From assembly GCA_013812985.1 (NCBI GenBank), contig JACCSN010000697.1:1-6620 (forward strand): a stretch of 6,620 bases of DNA. The letters are read 5' to 3'. Each line of letters begins with the position of its first letter. Position 1 is the stretch's first letter. The DNA is from Hyphomicrobiales bacterium. Its GTDB lineage: Bacteria > Pseudomonadota > Alphaproteobacteria > Rhizobiales > Afifellaceae. Both the position numbers and the translations under genes were made by a program. Shown here one piece after another: positions 1 to 5,363 of this stretch. Under the pieces are notes generated by a model that did no database searches, was not told where the DNA came from, and saw only the letters and a list, made by a program, of their open reading frames with translations.

Positions 1-958
1 CCGGCAGTTCGACCCCAAGCGCGCGTTGGTAGAACTCGGCCACCAAAGGCCGCTCCAGCTCATCGCATTTGTTCAGGAAGGTCACGCGGAAAGCAAAGCC
101 GAGATCGCCGAAGATCTCGGCGTTTTCGCCCCAGGTGATCACCGTCCGCGGGCTCATCACCGTCGAGATGTCGCCGTTGACAAAGGCGTTGCGCGTCAGG
201 TCGGCGACGCGCACCATGCGGCTCGCCTGATCGCGGCCCTTCGGTGTCCTGAGCGAGCGCACCTTGGCGATGACGATGTCGACCTCATTGTCGTGCGGCA
301 GGTAATTCAGCGTGGTGACGATGGACCAGCGGTCCATCTGGCCCTGGTTGATCTGCTGTGTGCCGTGATAGAGGCCGGACGTATCGCCGAGCCCAACCGT
401 GTTGGCGGTGGCGAACAGCCGGAACGCCGGATGCGGACGGATCACCCGATTCTGGTCGAGCAGCGTCAGTCTGCCGGAAACTTCCAGCACACGCTGGATG
501 ACGAACATCACGTCCGGCCGCCCGGCGTCGTACTCGTCGAAGCAGAGCGCCACGTTGTGCTGCAGCGCCCAGGGCAGGATGCCGTCGCGGAATTCCGTCA
601 CCTGGTGATCGTCGCGGACGACGATGGCGTCCTTGCCGACAAGGTCGATGCGGCTGATGTGGCTGTCGAGATTGACGCGGACGCAGGGCCAGTTCAGCCG
701 CGCCGCGACCTGCTCGATATGCGTCGATTTACCGGTGCCATGATAGCCGGTGATCATCACTCGGCGGTTCCTCGCGAAACCGGCCAGAATGGCGAGCGTC
801 GTCTCGCGGTCGAAAAGGTAGTCCTCATCGAGATCGGGCACGTGCTCGTCCCGCGCGGAGAAGGCCGGCACCTCGATCTCCGACTCGAACCCGAACAGCT
901 GGCGCACAGACACCTTCATATCGGGGACGGCGAGCAACGAATCGACGGCAGCACTCAT
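1..958 (-). CDS. cobS: Aerobic cobaltochelatase subunit CobS (C-terminal end cut by window edge)
   Basis: CobS is the AAA+ ATPase subunit of the aerobic cobaltochelatase CobN-CobS-CobT. The cytoplasmic complex uses ATP to insert cobalt into hydrogenobyrinic acid a,c-diamide on the way to vitamin B12. The 319 visible residues contain a Walker A motif GYHGTGKST (71-79), a Walker B motif ALCFDEYD (137-144), a sensor-1-like FATANT (182-187) and an arginine-finger candidate in MDRW (R210). The N-terminal run [11 protein letters not shown] and the stretch around [12 protein letters not shown] are typical of CobS rather than of MoxR-type ATPases. The family is about 330 residues long, so only around a dozen C-terminal residues are missing. 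The ATG at 958 has a GGAGG ribosome site 8 nt upstream. The gene follows the DnaJ-like gene on the same strand with a 69-bp gap, suggesting co-transcription. cobT would be expected just beyond the left edge, but that is inference. Confidence 0.96.
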   Translation of the reverse strand, partial: MSAAVDSLLAVPDMKVSVRQLFGFESEIEVPAFSARDEHVPDLDEDYLFDRETTLAILAGFARNRRVMITGYHGTGKSTHIEQVAARLNWPCVRVNLDSHISRIDLVGKDAIVVRDDHQVTEFRDGILPWALQHNVALCFDEYDAGRPDVMFVIQRVLEVSGRLTLLDQNRVIRPHPAFRLFATANTVGLGDTSGLYHGTQQINQGQMDRWSIVTTLNYLPHDNEVDIVIAKVRSLRTPKGRDQASRMVRVADLTRNAFVNGDISTVMSPRTVITWGENAEIFGDLGFAFRVTFLNKCDELERPLVAEFYQRALGVELP

Positions 959-969
959 CTTCTGTTCCT

Positions 970-988
970 CCGGGACGGAGCCGTCCGG
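970..988 (-). promoter_or_regulatory. Small GC-rich hairpin touching the cobS ribosome-binding site
   Basis: GGACG (973-977) can pair with CGTCC (982-986), closing to a four-base loop when the next G-C pair is counted. CC and GG outside extend the stem past one bulged base. On the minus-strand transcript this hairpin lies directly upstream of the cobS start and shares its last bases with the GGAGG ribosome site at 967-971. It has no U-tract, so it does not look like an intrinsic terminator. It could modulate cobS translation or processing of the dnaJ-cobS message, or be a chance structure in GC-rich DNA. Confidence 0.25.
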
Positions 989-1027
989 GCTAACGACTTG
1001 CCAGGCGTGAGATTGGGTGGAACCAGC

Positions 1028-1645
1028 TTAGCAGAAACCGACGCTCTTCAGATAGGAGTAGGCCTGGATAATGTCGCGCAGCCGATCCTCCAGCGAGCGG
1101 TCGCCGCCATTGGCGTCGGGGTGATGGCGTTTGACCAGGAGCTTGTAGCGCGCCTTGACGTCCGCCGCGCTGGCTGCCTTGTCAAGCCCAAGCGTCTGCA
1201 GCGATTTCAGTTCCATGTTGTGGACCTGACGGCGCTCGGGCTCCGGGTGGCTGCTTTGGAAGCCCTCGCCGAAGAAGCGGAACGGATCCTGGGTTCGATC
1301 GGTCCAGCCGTATTTGGCGCGACCGCCGGGCCGTGGCGTTTCGGCGTCCTTGGCGTTCACGCCCATGCGCCAGGTCGGCCGGTGGCCGATCGTGGCGTCC
1401 TTCTGAAACGCCTGGACGGCGGCGTCGTTCATGCCGGAAAAATAGTTGTAGGATTTGTTGTAAAGGCGGACATGATCCAGGCAGAACCACAGATACTCGC
1501 CCTCCGCCTGGCGGCCCTTCGGCGCGCGATGCGTCGCCTCGGCCGCGCAGCCCTGGGCCTGGCAGGGGCGCGTGCGGGCCGACGGCGCGGGCGTTTCGCC
1601 GCGCTCGATCCGGATCTTGTCGAAATAGGCGGAGTCGAGCTTCAT
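1028..1645 (-). CDS. CobS-linked DnaJ-domain protein with C-terminal J-domain
   Basis: A 205-residue cytoplasmic protein with a J-domain at its C-terminus. Residues about 147-205 read as a J-domain: an LGL start, a helix with KARYKLLVKRHHPDANGGD, and the HPD tripeptide at 175-177 that stimulates Hsp70 ATPase. The N-terminal half carries a Cys/His cluster (C28, C33, H39, C55, H58) in an arrangement that could bind zinc, followed by an aromatic-rich stretch NKSYNYFSGM. It lacks the G/F region and CxxCxGxG repeats of true DnaJ, so it is not the general chaperone. Proteins of this layout, beginning MKLDS, sit beside cobS in many Hyphomicrobiales (recalled, not checked). An in-frame GTG at 1714 would add 23 residues and overlap the bolA translation signals, so the ATG at 1645 is preferred. 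The partner and function are unknown. A role in handling the cobaltochelatase is suggested only by position. Confidence 0.88.
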   Translation of the reverse strand: MKLDSAYFDKIRIERGETPAPSARTRPCQAQGCAAEATHRAPKGRQAEGEYLWFCLDHVRLYNKSYNYFSGMNDAAVQAFQKDATIGHRPTWRMGVNAKDAETPRPGGRAKYGWTDRTQDPFRFFGEGFQSSHPEPERRQVHNMELKSLQTLGLDKAASAADVKARYKLLVKRHHPDANGGDRSLEDRLRDIIQAYSYLKSVGFC

Positions 1646-1715
1646 CGGCTCAATATGCCTCTCGCTGGCCGCGCCCTCAAGGCGGGTCGCGCATGGAGTG
1701 GAGGATTGCTGCACC
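1646..1715. promoter_or_regulatory. Divergent intergenic region between dnaJ-like/cobS and bolA
   Basis: These 70 bp separate two divergent start codons and must hold, or lie beside, the promoters of both units. GGAGG at 1700-1704 serves bolA. On the other strand GAGAGG, 10-15 bases before the ATG at 1645, is a weaker ribosome site for the DnaJ-like gene. A short inverted repeat, CGCC (1672-1675) and GGCG (1681-1684), sits near the middle. I could not pick out convincing -35/-10 boxes on either strand. Confidence 0.4.
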
Positions 1716-1985
1716 GTGGCGGTTAAGATTCAAATCGAGGAGAAACTGGAACGGCTATTCGCGCCGGAGAGCCTGCGCGTTGTCGACGAGTCGCATCTCC
1801 ACGCCGGCCACGCCGGCCACCGGCCGGAAGGGGAGACTCACTTCCGCGTCTATATGGTCGCGGCGGCCTTCGCCGGGAAGAGCCGCGTTGAGCGGCACCG
1901 CCTGGTGAACCAGGCGCTTGCGGAGGAACTCGCCGGGCCGGTGCATGCGCTAGCGCTGCATCCGACGGCGCCGGGGGAGCAATAG
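1716..1985 (+). CDS. BolA family protein
   Basis: An 89-residue BolA-like protein. BolA proteins pair with monothiol glutaredoxins around [2Fe-2S] clusters and act in iron-sulfur handling and, in some bacteria, in morphology and stress regulation. Seen here are the N-terminal helix EEKLERLFAPESLRVVDES, the loop SHLHAGHAGHRPEGETHF (26-43), the signature FAGKSRVERHRLVNQAL (52-68) and the terminal VHALAL with conserved His77. The loop is encoded by two near-identical copies of cacgccggc. The GTG at 1716 is chosen because GGAGG lies 11 nt upstream at 1700-1704 and the protein then begins as family members do. A GTG at 1698 would add six unusual residues (MEDCCT) and place the ribosome site inside the gene. 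It is transcribed away from the DnaJ-like gene, with 70 bp between starts. Which BolA subfamily it belongs to cannot be settled from this view. Confidence 0.92.
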   Translation: MAVKIQIEEKLERLFAPESLRVVDESHLHAGHAGHRPEGETHFRVYMVAAAFAGKSRVERHRLVNQALAEELAGPVHALALHPTAPGEQ

Positions 1986-2136
1986 AGGCCAAGCTAAAGA
2001 TCGATGTTCACTGCCATGCCAGCACTGCCGGGGTAGGCATTTGAATGAGGCGCACATCAATTGTCAAGTTAGGTCGCTATCAAGCTGGCAACCTACTCGG
2101 CGAGTGTTATTGGATTGGAAGAGGACCGCCTTGTTC
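1986..2136. other. Intergenic region between bolA and the metallopeptidase gene (convergent ends)
   Basis: bolA and the metallopeptidase gene converge on this 151-bp stretch. It marks the left edge of the AT-richer segment. No strong hairpin with a T-tract was found, so neither gene has an obvious intrinsic terminator here. In one frame, 1991-2041 reads KLKIDVHCHASTAGVGI before a TGA at 2042. This resembles the metal-binding start of amidohydrolase or PHP-type hydrolases, but there is no start codon in frame and the stretch is short. It may be a gene remnant or chance. A 7-bp direct repeat, CACTGCC, occurs at 2009-2015 and 2023-2029. Confidence 0.4.
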
Positions 2137-3320
2137 CTATTTTGGAGCGTCCGCAACCGTGCCCTCACCCGTCTCCTTCGACTCTCCCTTAACTCCAGGG
2201 TAGAGTTCTGCAACTGCACTCAGATCGACCGAGCTCAAGACGCAACGCTGCCCCACTTCTTGACATCCATTTTCAGTCGGCAGGTCGCCCTTGCACGCAT
2301 CGAAACTCTTCTGGCCGGCCTCGGTCAGAGTGAACCACTCTCCCGCCGGGCTATCATCCGGCTTCTGGAGAGGATGGTAGTGCATGATTGAGCAGAGGTC
2401 GTAAGCGGTTTGATATTGCGTCGGTGCAACTGCGTAATTGTTACCTTCTTTCGCCCAATCAACCGGATCGATATAGGTCGAGCGATCGGGACGCTGATGC
2501 TCATGCATAAGGCCCAGAGCATGACCGATTTCGTGAACAATCGAGCCCTTTTCGCACTTGTCATTTACTTTTACCGAAGTCGACTGGCCTTCAGTGTATC
2601 CAAGGCTGGCTTGGCACAGGCGCTTGGTGCCGGACGGCTTTTCAAATAACACAGCTTCCTCCGCTGTGTCTTCCGCAGCAACCAGCTCTATTCTGTCCTG
2701 AGAGTCGTTCCATTGCTGAACCGCACTCTCGATTAGCTCGCGTAACGTGCTATCGTCCTCGGTGATGGATGAGCCGAATAGATACGGTATTTCGGTTCCT
2801 GGCCAAACGGTTGTTTGTTTATCGACCGCTGCAAACGGGCGCATGTCCGCAGGTAATTCGCTTTGTAGGCGGCCCGCGTACTCGGCAACGGTCTGATCCT
2901 CCATCTGCCCAACGTCCGCCTCTGCTATTAAGCGCAGCAGGTTAATTGCGTTTGCGGTTTGCATCTCAGAGTGGGTGCCTAGGATTATGTCACCACCCAT
3001 GATTGCTTCATTGCCTACCTTCACATACCTGAGCAGTTCAGTTCTGCCAAACAAATTAGCCAAGACCTCGTAACCCCCGTTATCGGCAGGCAAAGGCTCA
3101 TTTACTTCTTGAGCACCAGCGGCCGATGAGAACACTCCGAACGCAAAGCTAAACAGCGCGCGCAACATAGACATCCTCCCTGGAACACAGTCGCGGACCG
3201 TAAGGCAGATGAAACTCGCAGCTGTAAGCCGCTTCGCTACATCGTCTGAAATGCATATCACCCTAAATTTCGGAACCAAAGCAATAGCCCGGGATCTTGT
3301 GAAGGTTGAAGGGGTGCGGA
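1990..3320. other. AT-richer segment, probable acquired DNA carrying the metallopeptidase
   Basis: Base composition drops between bolA and aroB. Hand counts of 60-base samples give 28/60 GC at 2401-2460, 29/60 at 2941-3000 and 26/60 at 3241-3300, against 43/60 at 3781-3840 inside aroB. The drop is uneven: 2581-2640 counts 38/60. Third codon positions in the metallopeptidase gene are often A or T, unlike all other genes in the window. The edges are approximate. I found no flanking direct repeats, tRNA gene, integrase or transposase, so the route of acquisition is not visible. The compositional difference is observed; horizontal transfer is inferred. Confidence 0.55.
2137..3168 (-). CDS. Secreted astacin-like zinc metallopeptidase (family M12A)
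   Basis: A 343-residue exported protease precursor. Residues 1-19 (MLRALFSFAFGVFSSAAGA) form a signal peptide with a probable cut before Q20. Residues about 20-118 look like a propeptide, with MGGDI at 57-61 resembling the FxGD aspartate switch that keeps astacins latent. The catalytic domain begins near WPGTEIPY (122-129). It has the full astacin signature HEIGHALGLMHEHQRPDR (212-229; zinc ligands H212, H216, H222; catalytic E213) and the Met-turn SIMHY (260-264; M262, Y264). C185 and C205 are 20 residues apart just before the zinc site, matching one astacin disulfide. Four more cysteines (259, 292, 302, 309) could form extra bridges. The final 20 residues are a charged tail. The ATG at 3168 has GGAGG 6 nt upstream; the ATG at 3174 abuts that site and is less likely. 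Target and biological role are unknown. Codon use is more AT-rich than that of its neighbours. Confidence 0.93.
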   Translation of the reverse strand: MLRALFSFAFGVFSSAAGAQEVNEPLPADNGGYEVLANLFGRTELLRYVKVGNEAIMGGDIILGTHSEMQTANAINLLRLIAEADVGQMEDQTVAEYAGRLQSELPADMRPFAAVDKQTTVWPGTEIPYLFGSSITEDDSTLRELIESAVQQWNDSQDRIELVAAEDTAEEAVLFEKPSGTKRLCQASLGYTEGQSTSVKVNDKCEKGSIVHEIGHALGLMHEHQRPDRSTYIDPVDWAKEGNNYAVAPTQYQTAYDLCSIMHYHPLQKPDDSPAGEWFTLTEAGQKSFDACKGDLPTENGCQEVGQRCVLSSVDLSAVAELYPGVKGESKETGEGTVADAPK

Positions 3321-3341
3321 GGATACTCGCCGCTGGGGCTG
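3169..3341. other. Region between aroB and the metallopeptidase gene
   Basis: This 173-bp stretch lies downstream of aroB and upstream of the metallopeptidase on the same strand. GGAGG at 3175-3179 (minus strand) is the metallopeptidase ribosome site. The metallopeptidase frame remains open back to an ATG at 3345 that overlaps the aroB stop as ATGA. The 57-59 extra residues do not look like part of the protease: they would place the signal peptide internally and have no recognisable domain. No convincing promoter or terminator was found, so read-through from aroB and an own promoter are both possible. Confidence 0.4.
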
Positions 3342-4490
3342 TCATCCTGGGGCCTGAACGTGAACGGCGAGCTTAGAAGCCTCGCGCCTTCTTTGGTCCA
3401 AGAATTCCAGCACTCGCTCGGGCGGGACGTCGTCGGCCACGAACGCGCTGCCGATCCCTCGCGTCAGAATGAACGTTAGCCGGCCACGTTTCACCTTCTT
3501 GTCCTGAGCGATGTGCCCCATGAGTTCGTCGGCGGAGATCGGCGGGCCGGGGATGTCGGAGATCGCGACGAGTAAGCCGGCCGCTTTCAGATGTTGCCGG
3601 ACGCGATTGGCGTCCTCCGCAGGCGCCAGCCCCTCGGCGACCGAGAAGTCGTGCGCCAGCACCATGCCGATCGCGACGGCTTCGCCGTGGGCCAGGCGCG
3701 CCGAATCGTAGGCGCAGGCGGCCTCCAGCGCGTGCCCGAAGGTATGGCCGAGATTGAGCAGCGCCCGCTCGCCCGTCTCATGCTCGTCGGCGGCGACCGT
3801 GCGCGCCTTGAACCTCACGCTCTCCGCGATGGCGCGGATGCGCGCCGGCCCGCCGCTGAACACTTCGTGGCGGCTGGCGTCGAGCCACTCAAAAAATTGG
3901 GCGTCGCCGATCAGCCCGCATTTGACGACCTCCGCGTAGCCGGCGGCGAATTCGCGCCGCGGCAGGGTGTCGAGCGCGTCCGTATCGGCGAGCACGAGCG
4001 CCGGCTGGTGAAAGGCGCCGACGAGGTTCTTGCCGAACTGCGAATTGATGCCGGTCTTGCCGCCGACACTGGAATCAACTTGCGCGAGGAGCGTCGTCGG
4101 GACTTGCACGACGCTCATGCCGCGCCGGGTCACGGCCGCCGCGAAGCCGGCGAGGTCGCCGACCACCCCGCCGCCAAGCGCCAATACGGCGTCGCCGCGC
4201 TCCAGCTTCGCCGCGAGAACCGCCTCCACCACAAGCCGCAGGTGATCGAAGCTCTTTGAACTCTCTCCGGCCGGGACTACGATCTCCGCGGTGGCGATGC
4301 CGGCTTGCTGCAAAGACGCCCGCAATCCCGGCAGATGCAGGTCGGCGACATTGGCGTCCGTCACGATCGCCATGCTCCGGCCCGGCAGCGCGGCGCCGAT
4401 CCGCGGTCCCGCCTCGCCGATCAGACCGGGGCCGATCGCGACATCGTAGCCGCGGGCGCCCAGCTCGACGCGGATGATGTCAGCCGGCAA
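3342..4490 (-). CDS. aroB: 3-dehydroquinate synthase
   Basis: AroB converts 3-deoxy-D-arabino-heptulosonate 7-phosphate to 3-dehydroquinate, the second step of the shikimate pathway, using NAD+ and a divalent metal in the cytoplasm. With the start chosen here the protein is 382 residues. It shows GGGVVGDLAGF (106-116) for nucleotide binding, VPTTLLAQVDSSVGGKTGIN (130-149), metal ligands E187 in AGYAEVVK, H249 in NLGHTFGHALE and H268 in HGEAVAIGM, and DKKVKRG (330-336). Length and motifs are complete. The start is uncertain. No ATG precedes the conserved IRVELGARGYDV. A TTG at 4490 gives an 11-bp overlap with aroK, while a TTG at 4520 would add ten residues and overlap aroK by 41 bp. Ribosome sites are weak for both, consistent with translational coupling to aroK. 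The stop TGA at 3342-3344 lies inside an ATGA. Confidence 0.97.
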   Translation of the reverse strand: MPADIIRVELGARGYDVAIGPGLIGEAGPRIGAALPGRSMAIVTDANVADLHLPGLRASLQQAGIATAEIVVPAGESSKSFDHLRLVVEAVLAAKLERGDAVLALGGGVVGDLAGFAAAVTRRGMSVVQVPTTLLAQVDSSVGGKTGINSQFGKNLVGAFHQPALVLADTDALDTLPRREFAAGYAEVVKCGLIGDAQFFEWLDASRHEVFSGGPARIRAIAESVRFKARTVAADEHETGERALLNLGHTFGHALEAACAYDSARLAHGEAVAIGMVLAHDFSVAEGLAPAEDANRVRQHLKAAGLLVAISDIPGPPISADELMGHIAQDKKVKRGRLTFILTRGIGSAFVADDVPPERVLEFLDQRRREASKLAVHVQAPG

Positions 4491-5076
4491 GCGCCGGTTC
4501 TTTCGCCAGATGCGCGTCAAGCGCGGCGATGATCTCGCCGACCAGCGCGTGGTGAGGCCCCTCGCGCGAGGCCACGGCGATGTCGGCGAGAGCGTAGACC
4601 GGCTCCCGTTCGGCCAAGAGCCGCCGCATCACGCCATCCGGGTCCGGCTTTTCCAGGAGCGGTCGATTGCCCTTCTTCCGTACCCGCTCGAGGAGCACCG
4701 AGACATCCGCCTTGAGCCAGACCGTGACGCCATGTTCCCGACAGCGCGCCCGCGTCTCCTCGCAGATGAACGCCCCGCCGCCGGTCGCCAGCACGGCGGG
4801 GCCGCTCGACAAAAGACGGGCGACGACGCGCCGCTCGCCCTCGCGAAAATGCGCTTCGCCGTAATGCGAGAAGATTTCGGGGATGGAGAGGTTGGCCGCC
4901 CTTTCGATCTCCACATCCGCGTCCACGAAAGGCAGGTGCAAGACAGTGGCGAGCCGGCGCCCGATGCTCGTCTTGCCGGCGCCCATCATGCCGATCAGCA
5001 CGATGCACCTATCGCCGAGGCGCGACAGCACGCGGTCAACCGGCGCCTCTTCAGCAATGGCCTGGCGCGCCTCCAT
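4480..5076 (-). CDS. aroK: Shikimate kinase
   Basis: AroK phosphorylates shikimate to shikimate 3-phosphate with ATP, the fifth step of the chorismate pathway. The 198-residue protein has a P-loop GMMGAGKTS (29-37), substrate-binding VDAD (D52, D54), FREGE (R78), a TGGGAF loop (98-103), the lid arginine R138 in NRPLL and R157 in LLAEREPVY. All residues expected of an active enzyme are present. An N-terminal extension of about 20 residues precedes the first strand, as is common in alphaproteobacteria. The ATG at 5076 has GGAGG 7 nt upstream at 5084-5088. It is the first gene of an aroK-aroB operon and its end overlaps aroB. It is divergent from the small membrane protein gene and xerD. Confidence 0.97.
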   Translation of the reverse strand: MEARQAIAEEAPVDRVLSRLGDRCIVLIGMMGAGKTSIGRRLATVLHLPFVDADVEIERAANLSIPEIFSHYGEAHFREGERRVVARLLSSGPAVLATGGGAFICEETRARCREHGVTVWLKADVSVLLERVRKKGNRPLLEKPDPDGVMRRLLAEREPVYALADIAVASREGPHHALVGEIIAALDAHLAKEPALAG

Positions 5077-5096
5077 GACCGATCCTCCGGCTGGAG

Positions 5097-5125
5097 TGGT
5101 GCGCCGGCTGTGCTTCGGCTGTCAA
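5097..5125 (-). promoter_or_regulatory. Possible aroKB promoter
   Basis: On the minus strand a perfect TTGACA -35 box lies at 5125-5120, within CCCTTGACAG. Seventeen bases further on, the expected -10 position (5102-5097) reads GCACCA, a poor match to TATAAT. A start from here would leave only a short leader before the aroK ribosome site. The -35 is good and the -10 is weak, so this is tentative. Confidence 0.3.
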
Positions 5126-5161
5126 GGGCTGCGGCAGCTTCGCCTGAAGCGAGCTTGTGCC

Positions 5162-5190
5162 TTGATCTTCGCTCGGGCCAACAAGATAAG
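5162..5190 (+). promoter_or_regulatory. Possible promoter for the small membrane protein gene and xerD
   Basis: TTGATC (5162-5167) and GATAAG (5185-5190), 17 bases apart, each match four of six positions of the sigma-70-type consensus. Transcription would begin near 5197, giving a short leader before the ATG at 5214. The AAGGAG at 5188-5193 overlaps the -10 box. If that AAGGAG is instead the ribosome site, for a TTG at 5205, the promoter must lie further upstream. Confidence 0.35.
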
Positions 5191-5213
5191 GAGATTCGGG
5201 CAGGTTGGCGGCG

Positions 5214-5357
5214 ATGCCGAGTCTCATAAGATTCCTGGTGGTGATCGCTCTGATTGCGGGCGTCGTTTATGGCGGCATGCTCGCCTTGGTGCTGCTCGTT
5301 GAGCCCACTGTGGAAGAGATGAGCGTGCGCGTGCCGAACGAGCGATTGCAGCCGTGA
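5214..5357 (+). CDS. Small single-pass membrane protein upstream of xerD
   Basis: A 47-residue protein with a basic N-terminus (MPSLIR), one hydrophobic helix at about 7-29 (FLVVIALIAGVVYGG then MLALVLLV) and a short polar tail, EPTVEEMSVRVPNERLQP. The positive-inside rule predicts a cytoplasmic N-terminus and a periplasmic tail. I recall similar short proteins just before xerD in other Hyphomicrobiales, some labelled histidine kinase although no kinase domain could fit; this was not checked. The stop at 5355-5357 is 6 bp before the xerD ATG, so the two are probably co-transcribed and perhaps translationally coupled. A TTG at 5205 lies 11 nt after AAGGAG and would add three residues, so the start is not certain. 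The function is unknown. Confidence 0.78.
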   Translation: MPSLIRFLVVIALIAGVVYGGMLALVLLVEPTVEEMSVRVPNERLQP

Positions 5358-5363
5358 GCCGGC

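Noticed and set aside
961..1027. Cobalamin riboswitch upstream of cobS
   Set aside because: The gap is only 69 bp, too short for the riboswitch, and no B12-box-like sequence was seen.
1646..1714. Longer DnaJ-like protein starting at GTG 1714
   Set aside because: The extra 23 residues do not resemble family N-termini and would run through the bolA ribosome site. The protein beginning MKLDS is the usual form.
26..1726. Very long open frame of 566 codons on the plus strand, opposite cobS and the DnaJ-like gene
   Set aside because: It is antisense to two well-supported genes and crosses their boundary. Its protein has no recognisable domain, and long antisense frames are expected in GC-rich coding DNA.
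1801..1827. Tandem cacgccggc repeat
   Set aside because: It lies in the bolA coding region and encodes HAGHAG, a conserved BolA loop, so it is explained by protein sequence and not by a DNA repeat element.
2041..2391. 116-codon plus-strand frame opposite the end of the metallopeptidase gene
   Set aside because: It mostly overlaps the metallopeptidase gene antisense, and its protein shows no domain.
3591..4259. 222-codon plus-strand frame opposite aroB
   Set aside because: aroB is complete with all catalytic motifs. The antisense frame has biased composition and no motif or good ribosome site.
4474..5229. 251-codon plus-strand frame opposite aroK and running into the divergent promoter region
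   Set aside because: It is a shadow of aroK. It would cover the aroK promoter region and overlap the small membrane protein start, and nothing in it is recognisable.
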